DNA of 6,182 nucleotides from an uncultured Lachnospiraceae bacterium (GCA_947302185.1 CAMYVI010000154.1:1-6182), one strand, 5' to 3'. Positions 1 through 6,144 are shown, counted from the first letter of the stretch. Made by a program: numbers and translations. The notes: a model not told the origin generated them from the sequence alone.

Positions 1-861
1 GGCATCTATATTCTGGCAGGATGGGCGGTTCCGGGACCGATCTTTGTCGGCAGAAAGCGCCGATTGCGTTTTTTGCTCCTGTGCCTGCTCTCAATAGCAA
101 TCGCTTTCGGCACGGACGCATGTCTTAGAAAGGCGTTCAATGTCACCGCGATTCATAAAAAGGAAGCCCTGTCCGTACCGATCCAATGCATGGTCGGAAC
201 TGCGCTCAGACATCCGGAACTCGTCCCCGAGTACGGCGCAGGCGGTATGCTCTTCGGTGTTTTCCCGAGAGACCTCTATCCGGAGAATTTGAGTGACGCC
301 TACAATCCCGGTCTTGCAGATCCCGCCAAGCATTACTGGGGACTCTACCCGTCTGAGCAGATAGATATTAAAAATGTCATAAAAACATGGGTCGGATTAG
401 GAGTTCAGTATCCATCGGACTATGTCGATATCTGGGGAACGCTCACATTGGGCGCATGGTATCCGTTCGACAGATCCCATGCTGAAATATACGGCAAAAG
501 CGAGTATCTCCTGACTGAGTTCAAAGAGAACGCCAGCATGGGCTTCACGGCTTTCGAAAGCCGGCTGCCGGCCCTGAAGAGCATACTTGATCAGATTGCA
601 ACTTACAGTATCCATCAGGATGTGCCCGTTATCAGCCTCCTGTTTGCACCGGCAGCCTATGTGTGGATACTTGTCGCTTTCCTTATGGCTTTCATCGCGC
701 TCCTCAGCGGGAAAGATATCTTTCCCCTGATTCCGGCAGCTCTGCTTTTTGCAACAGTCCTGCTCGGTCCCTGCGTGCTCGTCCGATATATGTACCCGTT
801 CATGACGCTTGCCCCGATATATTTACTCAGATACAGCAAATTTTCCCGAAAGACGGCATGA
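1..861 (+). CDS. DUF6020-like polytopic membrane protein, 3' partial
   Basis: The reading frame is open from the first base of the window to a TGA at 859-861, so this is the C-terminal 286 residues of a longer protein. A hydrophobic segment lies near in-window residues 23-38. A long, probably extracytoplasmic stretch follows (about 45-205) with the features YNPGLADPAK (101-110), an aromatic W-x-x-LG-x-x-YPSDYVD segment (130-143) and GAWYP (151-155). Two or more membrane segments then follow (about 212-234 and 240-258), and GPCVLVRYMYPFM (256-268) precedes the positively charged tail. The SVPIQ motif (58-62), the Y-x-P-x-x-AD-x-x-K pattern and the GP-x-x-x-RY-x-x-P end are what I recall for DUF6020 membrane proteins, often found near surface-polysaccharide genes. 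Function is not established. A TTG at 64 is not the start, because the hydrophobic frame continues upstream. It is convergent with the DUF2142 gene. The coding call is firm; the family name is moderate. Confidence 0.8.
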   Translation, partial: GIYILAGWAVPGPIFVGRKRRLRFLLLCLLSIAIAFGTDACLRKAFNVTAIHKKEALSVPIQCMVGTALRHPELVPEYGAGGMLFGVFPRDLYPENLSDAYNPGLADPAKHYWGLYPSEQIDIKNVIKTWVGLGVQYPSDYVDIWGTLTLGAWYPFDRSHAEIYGKSEYLLTEFKENASMGFTAFESRLPALKSILDQIATYSIHQDVPVISLLFAPAAYVWILVAFLMAFIALLSGKDIFPLIPAALLFATVLLGPCVLVRYMYPFMTLAPIYLLRYSKFSRKTA

Positions 862-884
862 CGGACGTCCGGATAAAGCATAAA

Positions 885-947
885 CGCAGCTGAATATGAT
901 CTGCCACTTTATGTTTCAGACATATTCAGCTGCGATTATTTTTTCTT
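885..947 (+). terminator. Intrinsic terminator of the plus-strand membrane protein gene
   Basis: A 14-bp perfect inverted repeat has arms at 885-898 and 921-934 (CGCAGCTGAATATG and its complement). Four further pairs (900-903 with 917-920) form past a bulged A at 899 and leave a 13-nt loop. The right arm is followed by ATTATTTTTTCTT, a good U-tract for plus-strand RNA. It starts 23 bp after the stop codon of the upstream gene. On the minus strand the same hairpin is followed only by TTTATGCTTTAT, so any stop of the converging DUF2142 transcript would be weaker. Confidence 0.9.
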
Positions 948-969
948 AGCGCAATAGCGGATGATTTCG

Positions 970-988
970 CGCCGCGCACGTCGCGGCG
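970..988. repeat. GC-rich palindrome in the convergent intergenic region
   Basis: CGCCGCG (970-976) and CGCGGCG (982-988) are perfect inverted arms around a 5-nt loop. Neither strand has a U-run directly after the arms, so it is not a standard intrinsic terminator. It lies about 45 bp past the stop of the minus-strand DUF2142 gene and could mark that mRNA's 3' end or block exonuclease, which is inference. No other copy is visible in this window. Confidence 0.5.
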
Positions 989-1033
989 GGAAAACCGGAA
1001 TGATCTTGAACTTAGTTTCTGCCCGATTCAGTC

Positions 1034-2650
1034 TCACATGAGAGAAGCGAGATTGGTGACCAGCATCGTGAGTATTCCGAAAACGGTAATATATCCGACG
1101 AATCCGTCATAATCCTTCATTTTGCCTCTGACAGGCAGATGTATCAGCAACGTATATAAAAGTACCAAAAGAGGCAGCATATATCTGCTCTGAAAACCGA
1201 TTATCTCCGTGCCGCCGACATCTGTCGAGATCACATAAAGTGACAGAATGAGAATCAGGACTTCCGCTGCATAAATCACTCCGGTAGATATCACAAGTTT
1301 AGTGTATTTCCGATCCCCGATGGGACGCTTGTCTGTCAGAAAGACCGTAAATACCGGCAGGATCGCGCAGATTCTCGCCAGTCCTTCCACACCGGCCCCT
1401 TTCTGAAGAGTCTTGACACTGCCTGTTAAATAATAAACATGCTGGTCAAGATAGTTTAAAAGCAGCCTTAATGTGATGACAGGGTGCCTCAAAACATAAG
1501 AAACCTGCCCCGCCGTATCCGTACCTGATGCAAGCCTCGTGTCGTTATAAGTGTACACGGACAGAAGGTGCGCCTGGAACACTCCGAGGACTATAAGAAT
1601 TGATATGCAGCCGATCAGTGTACCGATTCTTTTCGCAAGACTCATACTGCTGTTCGGAATCAGGAAAAAGAGCAGAAGGATCGGCGTATAGGTGAATGTC
1701 TTCATGGATGCGATAAAAGCAGTAGTCAGCATAAGGAGCACAATGTCGGCTCCCCCGATAACGGTACGTTTCCGGATCGCTTTCCCGGACCTTCCGAGCT
1801 TTCCCATAGCATAGGAGACATCTTCCGCAAAATAATACTTAAAGCAAATCGACACGAAGAGCAGAACACATGCGATCAGGATCCCGTCTGTCGAGTATGT
1901 GCAGGCCAGATAGATTGCGCCGGGATTAAGTGCGGCGAGAAAAAAAACATTTTTATAAAACGGAGCTTTCCGGAAAGCTATAAAGCTTACGACGAAATAA
2001 ACCAGAAAGTTGGCAAATCTTCCGACATAGATTATCGCAAACAGAGGAAGATTTATGATTCTCGCAACCAGTATTCCTATCGCTGCGGGAAAATATCCGA
2101 TCGGCAGATAGTAACCGGCATAGCCATTCTCATAGAATGCTTTGCTTTCGACTCCGATTCTTTCGCCCCACTCCCGCATGTTGAGATAAAGGGCTCTGAG
2201 GTTCATACTTTCAGCCGGCTTATTCATGACATAATACAGTTTCTCCGGCACATAATCTCCTACAAGTCCGCTTGCAGTCTTCACCTGATTAAGATGACCG
2301 GAGCTGACAGACCAGGCCCGGAAAAAATGAGTCACCTCATCGATAGGCATTGCAAAAGGAATCAGCACTATAGTGACGAGCCCCATCAGCAGCCCTATTA
2401 CCAGAAAATCTTTGGTTCCGCAGCCGGACATAAAGGATACGGCCGCAAAACTGACTATTATGACCACGAACCACACGATCAGCAGAAAGGTGAATAGACC
2501 GGGAGCTTTCGCCCCGGTCTGAAGTCCGTCTGAGAGTTTGATGATTCCGCTCGATGCGTCAAGTACATGATTTTCAAAGAGAACAATTACCCAGAAAAGG
2601 CTGAGCAGGAGAAATACCCATCTCTTCTCAATATGTGTCTTTGCTTCCAC
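1034..2650 (-). CDS. DUF2142-family polytopic membrane protein
   Basis: A 538-residue integral membrane protein with about 10-12 hydrophobic segments, for example near residues 11-26, 50-73, 82-100, 184-200, 214-226, 250-270, 300-315, 321-332, 343-362, 423-438, 452-476, 487-505 and 517-535. The acidic signature PIDEVTH (102-108), followed by FRAW (110-113), sits after the third segment, as the P-x-DE-x-x-H-F motif does in DUF2142 proteins. TYSTDG (251-256) and GFQSRYMLPL (485-494) are further family-like signatures. Members are uncharacterised; their layout recalls GT-C membrane glycosyltransferases, and a role in surface glycan assembly is inference only. The start is GTG at 2650-2648, with GGAGG at 2658-2662 seven bases upstream; the nearby ATG at 2664-2662 is out of frame. 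It begins 19 bp after the thrS stop with no terminator between, so it is probably co-transcribed from the T-box promoter. Confidence 0.85.
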   Translation of the reverse strand: MEAKTHIEKRWVFLLLSLFWVIVLFENHVLDASSGIIKLSDGLQTGAKAPGLFTFLLIVWFVVIIVSFAAVSFMSGCGTKDFLVIGLLMGLVTIVLIPFAMPIDEVTHFFRAWSVSSGHLNQVKTASGLVGDYVPEKLYYVMNKPAESMNLRALYLNMREWGERIGVESKAFYENGYAGYYLPIGYFPAAIGILVARIINLPLFAIIYVGRFANFLVYFVVSFIAFRKAPFYKNVFFLAALNPGAIYLACTYSTDGILIACVLLFVSICFKYYFAEDVSYAMGKLGRSGKAIRKRTVIGGADIVLLMLTTAFIASMKTFTYTPILLLFFLIPNSSMSLAKRIGTLIGCISILIVLGVFQAHLLSVYTYNDTRLASGTDTAGQVSYVLRHPVITLRLLLNYLDQHVYYLTGSVKTLQKGAGVEGLARICAILPVFTVFLTDKRPIGDRKYTKLVISTGVIYAAEVLILILSLYVISTDVGGTEIIGFQSRYMLPLLVLLYTLLIHLPVRGKMKDYDGFVGYITVFGILTMLVTNLASLM

Positions 2651-2669
2651 GGGTCACCCTCCATGTAAT

Positions 2670-4460
2670 TTATTCGGCAATCAACTCCTGAGAATGTTCC
2701 TCATTCATTGTCCTGCACATCTCTAAGAATCTGTCAAGGGCAACTCCGTGGAGCTGCTTCTTCTGACCGCGCACATTGACGGAAACCGTCTTCTCCTCGG
2801 CTTCCTTATCACCCACTACGATGATATACGGAGTCTTCTTCACACGGAACTCCTTGATTTTTTCATTCATGTTCTTTTCTTCATAATCAGCTTCGACACG
2901 GATACCCAGATCCATAAGACTGTCTTCGATCTGCTTTGCGTACTCATTATGCTCCTCGCGGATCGGAACGATACCTACCTGAGCCGGTGCGAGCCAGAAC
3001 GGGAAAGCGCCCTTATAGTTTTCTATCAGAATGCCCATAAAGCGCTCAAGCGATCCGAAGATAGCGCGGTGAAGAACCACCGGCTCTTTCTGAAGTCCGT
3101 CTTTATCGCGGTATGTAAGACCGAAGTTGTGCGGCAGCTGGAAGTCGAGCTGAACAGTTCCGCACTGCCATTCACGTCCGAGAGCGTCTTTGATCTGGAA
3201 GTCGATCTTCGGTCCGTAGAAAGCACCGTCTCCCTCGTTGATCTCGTAGTTGCCTTCGCCGTACTTGTTGTCAAGTATTCTCTTGAGGGCAGCCTCTGCG
3301 CGGTTCCATACCTCTATATCTCCCATAAAGTCATCCGGGCGGGTGGACAGTTCGCAGCGGTATGTAATGCCGAATGTGTTATATATCTGATCTGCGATAT
3401 TCATGATGTCTGCAATCTCGGACTCGATCTGGGATTCCATGACAAATGTATGGCAGTCATCCTGTCTGAAAGCCTGAACGCGGAAAAGGCCGTTAAGCTG
3501 TCCGCTCTTTTCCTTGCGGTGCACAACGTCAAGCTCGTTGTAGCGGATCGGCAATTCCTTATAGGAATGCACTTTTCTCTTATATGTCAACATGGCATTC
3601 GGGCAGTTCATCGGCTTTGCCGCATAGACATCTACCGCACTCTCTTCGATTGTATAGTCATTTTCACCCTTCTTTGCCGGAATGACGAACATGTTATTCT
3701 GGTAATGAGCCCAATGACCGGAAATCAGCCAGAGCTTTCTGTTGTTAATTACCGGCGCGGAAATTTCATAATATCCGTGGCGGGCATGAACGCCTCTCCA
3801 GAAAGCGATCAGGGCCTGGTATACTTTCCAGCCGTCCGGCAGCCAGTACGGCATACCCGGCGCCGTCTCATTGAACATGAAGAGGTCCAGCTGCGGTCCG
3901 AGTTTCTTGTGATCTCGTTCCATAGCTTCTTTCACGAGATTGAGATGTGCTTTCAGCTGAGCTTTATCCGGGAACGCGTAGACATAGATTCTCTGCAGAG
4001 AATCGCGGTTGGAATCGCCTCTCCAATATGCACCGGAAGCGGATTTGACCTTGAATGCTGCCGGCATCAGTTCCTGAGAATTCGAGACATGAGGTCCGCG
4101 GCACAGATCAACAAAATCCTCACCCGTATAGTAAATCGTCAGGGCCTCATCTTCGGGGAGATCCTCAATCAGTTCTGTCTTAAATTTCTGGTCTTTGAAA
4201 AGCTCCAGTGCTTCAGAGCGGCTGATTTCTTTTCTTGTCCAGTCTTCGCGGCGCTTGATGATCTCATGCATCTTATCTTCAATCATTTTGTAATCGTCTT
4301 CTGTGACCGAACGCGGAAGAATAAAGTCGTAGTACATACCGTCCGCGATCTGCGGTCCGATTGCATACTGGACATTATCCCTGCCAAAGATTTCGATTAC
4401 TGCCTTTGCCAGAATGTGAGCAAGGGAGTGTCTGTAAACTTCGAGAATTTCCTGTGTCAT
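2670..4460 (-). CDS. thrS: Threonyl-tRNA synthetase lacking the N-terminal TGS domain
   Basis: A class II aminoacyl-tRNA synthetase that joins threonine to tRNA-Thr in the cytoplasm. The 596 residues are shorter than the usual 630-650 because the protein starts at the editing domain. The editing-site residues of HSLAH (H11, H15) and LCRGPH (C120, H124) remain, so clearance of Ser-tRNA-Thr should be intact. The catalytic core follows (about 195-485), with motif 2 in FRVQAFRQDD (326-335), motif 3 in HRAIFGSLERF (464-474) and the three zinc ligands C286, H337 and H464. The anticodon-binding domain is about 490-590. The loop usually reading MNCPGH is MNCPNA here (284-289), leaving the zinc cysteine intact. 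The ATG start at 4460 is set by AAGGAGG (4468-4474) with a 7-nt spacer, and a T-box leader lies upstream, so the missing TGS domain is not a start-site error. The DUF2142 gene follows 19 bp downstream. Confidence 0.97.
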   Translation of the reverse strand: MTQEILEVYRHSLAHILAKAVIEIFGRDNVQYAIGPQIADGMYYDFILPRSVTEDDYKMIEDKMHEIIKRREDWTRKEISRSEALELFKDQKFKTELIEDLPEDEALTIYYTGEDFVDLCRGPHVSNSQELMPAAFKVKSASGAYWRGDSNRDSLQRIYVYAFPDKAQLKAHLNLVKEAMERDHKKLGPQLDLFMFNETAPGMPYWLPDGWKVYQALIAFWRGVHARHGYYEISAPVINNRKLWLISGHWAHYQNNMFVIPAKKGENDYTIEESAVDVYAAKPMNCPNAMLTYKRKVHSYKELPIRYNELDVVHRKEKSGQLNGLFRVQAFRQDDCHTFVMESQIESEIADIMNIADQIYNTFGITYRCELSTRPDDFMGDIEVWNRAEAALKRILDNKYGEGNYEINEGDGAFYGPKIDFQIKDALGREWQCGTVQLDFQLPHNFGLTYRDKDGLQKEPVVLHRAIFGSLERFMGILIENYKGAFPFWLAPAQVGIVPIREEHNEYAKQIEDSLMDLGIRVEADYEEKNMNEKIKEFRVKKTPYIIVVGDKEAEEKTVSVNVRGQKKQLHGVALDRFLEMCRTMNEEHSQELIAE

Positions 4461-4485
4461 TTCATTTCCTCCTTTTTATTCCCGG

Positions 4486-4501
4486 GCTGTCACAGGACAG
4501 C
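4486..4501 (-). other. Perfect hairpin between leader terminator and thrS RBS
   Basis: GCTGTC (4501-4496) and GACAGC (4491-4486) form a 6-bp stem with a 4-nt loop, followed by CCCGGG and then the AAGGAGG site. It is not followed by a U-run, so it is not a terminator. It could protect the 5' end of a processed thrS mRNA or keep the ribosome binding site open; both are inference. Confidence 0.45.
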
Positions 4502-4517
4502 AAAATATCTCCGCAGC

Positions 4518-4557
4518 AACAAGAAAGCCCCCGCCTTCCTGCTACGGAAAACGAGGG
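4518..4557 (-). terminator. T-box leader intrinsic terminator
   Basis: In minus-strand RNA, CCCUCGUUUUCC (4557-4546) pairs over 12 bp, including G-U wobbles, with GGAAGGCGGGGG (4539-4528) around a 6-nt loop. CUUUCUUGU follows as the U-rich tract. The wobbles favour folding of this strand. It starts 10 nt after the T-box and shares its 5' arm with the antiterminator, as expected for a transcriptional T-box switch. Confidence 0.92.
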
Positions 4558-4567
4558 ACGTAATATA

Positions 4568-4581
4568 CGCGGTTCCACCCT
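4568..4581 (-). promoter_or_regulatory. T-box sequence (antiterminator 5' side)
   Basis: The minus strand reads AGGGTGGAACCGCG, an exact match to the T-box consensus AGGGUGGNACCGCG. AGGG (4581-4578) can pair with CCCT (4557-4554), forming the antiterminator, while UGGA is the bulge that captures the tRNA NCCA end. CCCT is also the base of the terminator stem, so the two structures exclude each other. Confidence 0.95.
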
Positions 4582-4835
4582 GTTTGCAGTCGCGGACATA
4601 TATGGATACTATGTTCGAACTGCCGCTTCATTTACGATTATAACGGAATCACCGGGCCGGATTGGGGCCTCTCCGAGTTGGTCTTCGGTAAGGAACTGCT
4701 CTCTGAACGGATCTTATATGCTTTACCGTTCCCCGCAGATCCAAAGTTTCGTGACCGGAACACTTACAGCACCCGAACGGGGTGTTCCTCTCTGGGATCG
4801 TTCACTTCCTACTCTTCTCATCAACGATTTATATG

Positions 4836-4850
4836 AGCCGTCAAACGGCT
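4836..4850 (-). other. Small perfect hairpin at the 5' end of the thrS leader
   Basis: AGCCGT (4850-4845) and ACGGCT (4841-4836) pair over 6 bp around the loop TTG, beginning about 5 nt after the predicted transcription start and before the GATGA motif of Stem I. It is likely a 5'-protecting stem ahead of the T-box fold, which is inference. Confidence 0.45.
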
Positions 4851-4861
4851 GTTTAAAAGAA

Positions 4862-4890
4862 ATTTTATAACAAGACCTGAGAATTGTAAA
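4862..4890 (-). promoter_or_regulatory. Promoter of the thrS T-box operon
   Basis: The minus strand has -35 TTTACA (4890-4885) and -10 TAAAAT (4867-4862) with a 17-bp spacer, each one mismatch from consensus. A-rich sequence (CAAAAAAGAAAA) lies just upstream of the -35 box, like an UP element. Transcription would start near 4855, just ahead of the T-box Stem I. TATAAA with a 15-bp spacer is a less likely alternative -10. Confidence 0.75.
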
Positions 4891-4915
4891 GCATTTTCTT
4901 TTTTGAAGCTTTACA
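4885..4915. promoter_or_regulatory. Inverted repeat overlapping the thrS -35 box (possible operator)
   Basis: TGTAAAGC (4885-4892) and GCTTTACA (4908-4915) are perfect 8-bp inverted arms 15 bp apart, with centres 23 bp apart, about two helical turns. The 4885-4892 arm contains the whole -35 box. Neither strand has a U-run after the repeat, so a terminator is less likely than a protein-binding dyad. No regulator is recognised, and chance in A/T-rich DNA is possible. Confidence 0.4.
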
Positions 4916-4976
4916 GTCACCGAATGCCGGAAATTTTCTTTATTGCAGCTGTGTCTTAACAGGATGCCTCCGAATA

Positions 4977-4996
4977 CGGTCTCACTGAAAAGACCG
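4977..4996 (-). terminator. Weak candidate terminator after the RNA methyltransferase gene
   Basis: CGGTCT (4996-4991 read on the minus strand) and AGACCG (4982-4977) form a 6-bp stem with an 8-nt loop, about 10 nt past the stop codon of the methyltransferase gene. Only TATTC follows, so the U-tract is poor. It is the best candidate in the roughly 115 bp between this gene and the thrS promoter, where no other gene is visible. Confidence 0.3.
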
Positions 4997-5006
4997 GAAT
5001 AATCAA

Positions 5007-5933
5007 TTATTTTTTATATCTCCCAAGCTGCCAGAAAGCTACCGCACTTGCGGCGGCTACATTCAGAGAATCGACGCCGTGCGACATCGGGATCTTCACG
5101 GTGTAGTCGCATGCATTGATCGTATCCTGCATAAGACCGTCTCCCTCGGCGCCCAGAAGAATCGCAAGTCTCTCTTCGGAACAGACACGCGGATCATCAA
5201 TTCCGACTGACCTGTCCGTAAGCGCCATTGCTGCGGTCCTAAAGCCAAGGTCCTGCAGCAGATGCACATACGACGTGCCCTTCGTTTCTGCTCCGGATGC
5301 CGGTTCCCGGCTAAACCCTGACCTTTTTTCATCGCGTTCTTCTATCCACTTTTCAAGGCGGGTCTTTTTATGATGTGAGGCTTCGGTATTCTCAATATAC
5401 GTCCACGGTATCTGGAATACAGTACCCATACTGACACGGCTTGCCCTGCGATACAGAGGATCGCTGCAGGCTCTGTTCAGAATGACCGCTTCCATCCCAA
5501 GGGCGGCAGCCGATCGAAAGATGGCGCCTACATTTGTCGGATTCGTCACATTTTCAAGAACCGCTATGCGGCGTCTGCCCCTGCAAAGCTCCTCCACCGT
5601 AGACAGCGCCGGTCTTTTGAAGCACACAAGCATTCCGCGGGTCATGGGGATATCGGTAAGCTTTCTGACCTCGTCCGATACGCCGACAAATACAGGCAGG
5701 TCGCCAAGCCTTTCAAGCACACCGGCGGCTTCACCCTCGATCTGCGATTTACAGACGAGAGCAGAAACCGGTTCGCAGCCTGCATTCATAGCCCTTTCAG
5801 CCACCTTCGGACTTTCCGCGATGAACAGCCCTCCGCAGGGTTCGTAATAGTGGCGCAGCTGAGTCTCGTTCAGCCTTGCAAAAATATCGAGACGGGGATC
5901 GTTTGTATCAGAAATATCCATATAGGACGGCAT
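5007..5933 (-). CDS. SpoU/TrmH-family RNA 2'-O-methyltransferase
   Basis: A cytoplasmic SAM-dependent enzyme expected to methylate a ribose 2'-OH in rRNA or tRNA. The 308 residues contain an N-terminal substrate-binding region (about 14-110), then a knotted SPOUT catalytic domain. Motif 1 is [13 protein letters not shown] (128-140) with invariant N134 and R140; motif 2 is LLGAEGDGL (259-267); motif 3 is [13 protein letters not shown] (281-293). The exact target base cannot be told from the sequence. About 40 hydrophilic, charged residues (roughly 181-222) are inserted between [10 protein letters not shown] and the LLQDLGF helix, a place where relatives usually have a short linker. The start is ATG at 5933-5931, behind GGGAGGG (5944-5938); the frame stays open further upstream only because it runs through the tRNA gene. 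It lies 57 bp downstream of tRNA-Gly on the same strand, and may be reached by read-through from that promoter. Confidence 0.93.
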   Translation of the reverse strand: MPSYMDISDTNDPRLDIFARLNETQLRHYYEPCGGLFIAESPKVAERAMNAGCEPVSALVCKSQIEGEAAGVLERLGDLPVFVGVSDEVRKLTDIPMTRGMLVCFKRPALSTVEELCRGRRRIAVLENVTNPTNVGAIFRSAAALGMEAVILNRACSDPLYRRASRVSMGTVFQIPWTYIENTEASHHKKTRLEKWIEERDEKRSGFSREPASGAETKGTSYVHLLQDLGFRTAAMALTDRSVGIDDPRVCSEERLAILLGAEGDGLMQDTINACDYTVKIPMSHGVDSLNVAAASAVAFWQLGRYKK

Positions 5934-5937
5934 ATTT

Positions 5938-5944
5938 CCCTCCC
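5938..5944 (-). promoter_or_regulatory. Ribosome binding site deciding the methyltransferase start
   Basis: The minus strand reads GGGAGGG five to six bases before ATG (5933-5931). This site fixes the start and rules out the longer frame that begins at 6056 inside the tRNA gene. An ATG four codons further in is a weaker alternative. Confidence 0.8.
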
Positions 5945-5990
5945 GGAGTATTTGAAAAAAATATAAGAATAAAAAAGGACATAAAAAAAG

Positions 5991-6062
5991 AGCGCGAGAC
6001 GGGGATCGAACCCGCGACCCCCACCTTGGCAAGGTGGTGCTCCACCGCTGAGCCACTCGCGC
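5991..6062 (-). tRNA. tRNA-Gly (anticodon GCC)
   Basis: The 72-nt cloverleaf has a 7-bp acceptor stem GCGCGAG/CTCGCGC, a D stem GCTC/GAGC, an anticodon stem CCACC/GGTGG with loop TTGCCAA (anticodon GCC), a 5-nt variable loop, and a T stem GCGGG/CCCGT with loop TTCGATC. The discriminator base is U, normal for bacterial tRNA-Gly. CCA is not encoded: CTTTTTTTA follows the discriminator, so the CCA-adding enzyme must complete it. It reads glycine codons GGC and GGU. A strong promoter lies directly upstream and the methyltransferase gene directly downstream. Confidence 0.97.
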
Positions 6063-6066
6063 ATTG

Positions 6067-6081
6067 TGTCGTTTGACGACA
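6067..6081 (-). other. Small perfect hairpin in the tRNA-Gly 5' leader
   Basis: TGTCGT (6081-6076 on the minus strand) and ACGACA (6072-6067) pair over 6 bp with the 3-nt loop CAA, in the stretch between the predicted transcription start and the tRNA 5' end. It may be a leader removed by RNase P. A hairpin of the same build occurs at the start of the thrS leader. Confidence 0.4.
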
Positions 6082-6087
6082 AAAAGA

Positions 6088-6116
6088 ATAATACACTATT
6101 CCATCGCGTCTGTCAA
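6088..6116 (-). promoter_or_regulatory. Strong sigma-A promoter of tRNA-Gly
   Basis: The -35 box is TTGACA (6116-6111), a perfect consensus, and the -10 box is TATTAT (6093-6088), separated by 17 bp. A TG lies at the extended -10 position. A/T-rich sequence at about 6121-6140 directly upstream resembles an UP element, typical of stable-RNA promoters. The predicted start near 6081 gives a leader of about 19 nt before the tRNA. Confidence 0.9.
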
Positions 6117-6144
6117 CACAAACTTTTTATTTTTTATTCTTCAT

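Larger units (their letters stand above)
4461..4855 (-). promoter_or_regulatory. Threonine T-box riboswitch leader of thrS
   Basis: This leader should read the charging state of tRNA-Thr and let transcription pass into thrS when the tRNA is uncharged. The canonical 14-nt T-box AGGGTGGAACCGCG is at 4581-4568. The Stem I elements occur in the expected order: GATGA (4822-4818), AGTA (4813-4810), AGAGAG (4793-4788) and a distal stem GGAACAC/GTGTTCC (arms 4782-4788 and 4757-4763). Stem III has arms 4616-4623 and 4586-4592, with an inner ACATA/TATGT stem. The bulge UGGA predicts a tRNA with U at the discriminator base. Two threonine codons lie where the specifier should be, ACU (4747-4745) and ACG (4752-4750); I cannot decide between them by eye. 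The 5' end is estimated from the promoter. The downstream gene supports threonine specificity. Confidence 0.95.

Noticed and set aside
64..66. TTG as the start of the first gene
   Set aside because: The frame is open to the window edge with plausible hydrophobic residues upstream, and no ribosome binding site precedes the TTG. The gene is partial.
2748..4643. A 631-codon open frame on the plus strand opposite thrS
   Set aside because: It is antisense to all the conserved ThrRS motifs and to the T-box terminator and T-box sequence, and has no recognisable domain. It is a shadow of thrS codon usage.
4699..4704. A second, tandem T-box Stem I suggested by the repeated AGAGAG
   Set aside because: No second GATGA, AGTA or T-box sequence accompanies it, so a single T-box with a complex Stem II region explains the leader.
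4361..4870. A 169-codon plus-strand frame across the thrS start and leader
   Set aside because: It lies over the T-box leader RNA and thrS codons on the opposite strand and shows no protein-like features.
5953..5990. An intrinsic terminator between tRNA-Gly and the methyltransferase gene
   Set aside because: The U-runs are present but I see no GC-rich hairpin apart from the tRNA's own folding, so it is not listed as a terminator.
5934..6056. A longer start for the methyltransferase, at 6056
   Set aside because: The extra 41 codons translate the tRNA-Gly gene and the U-rich linker. The ATG at 5933 has a proper ribosome binding site and the family-like N terminus.
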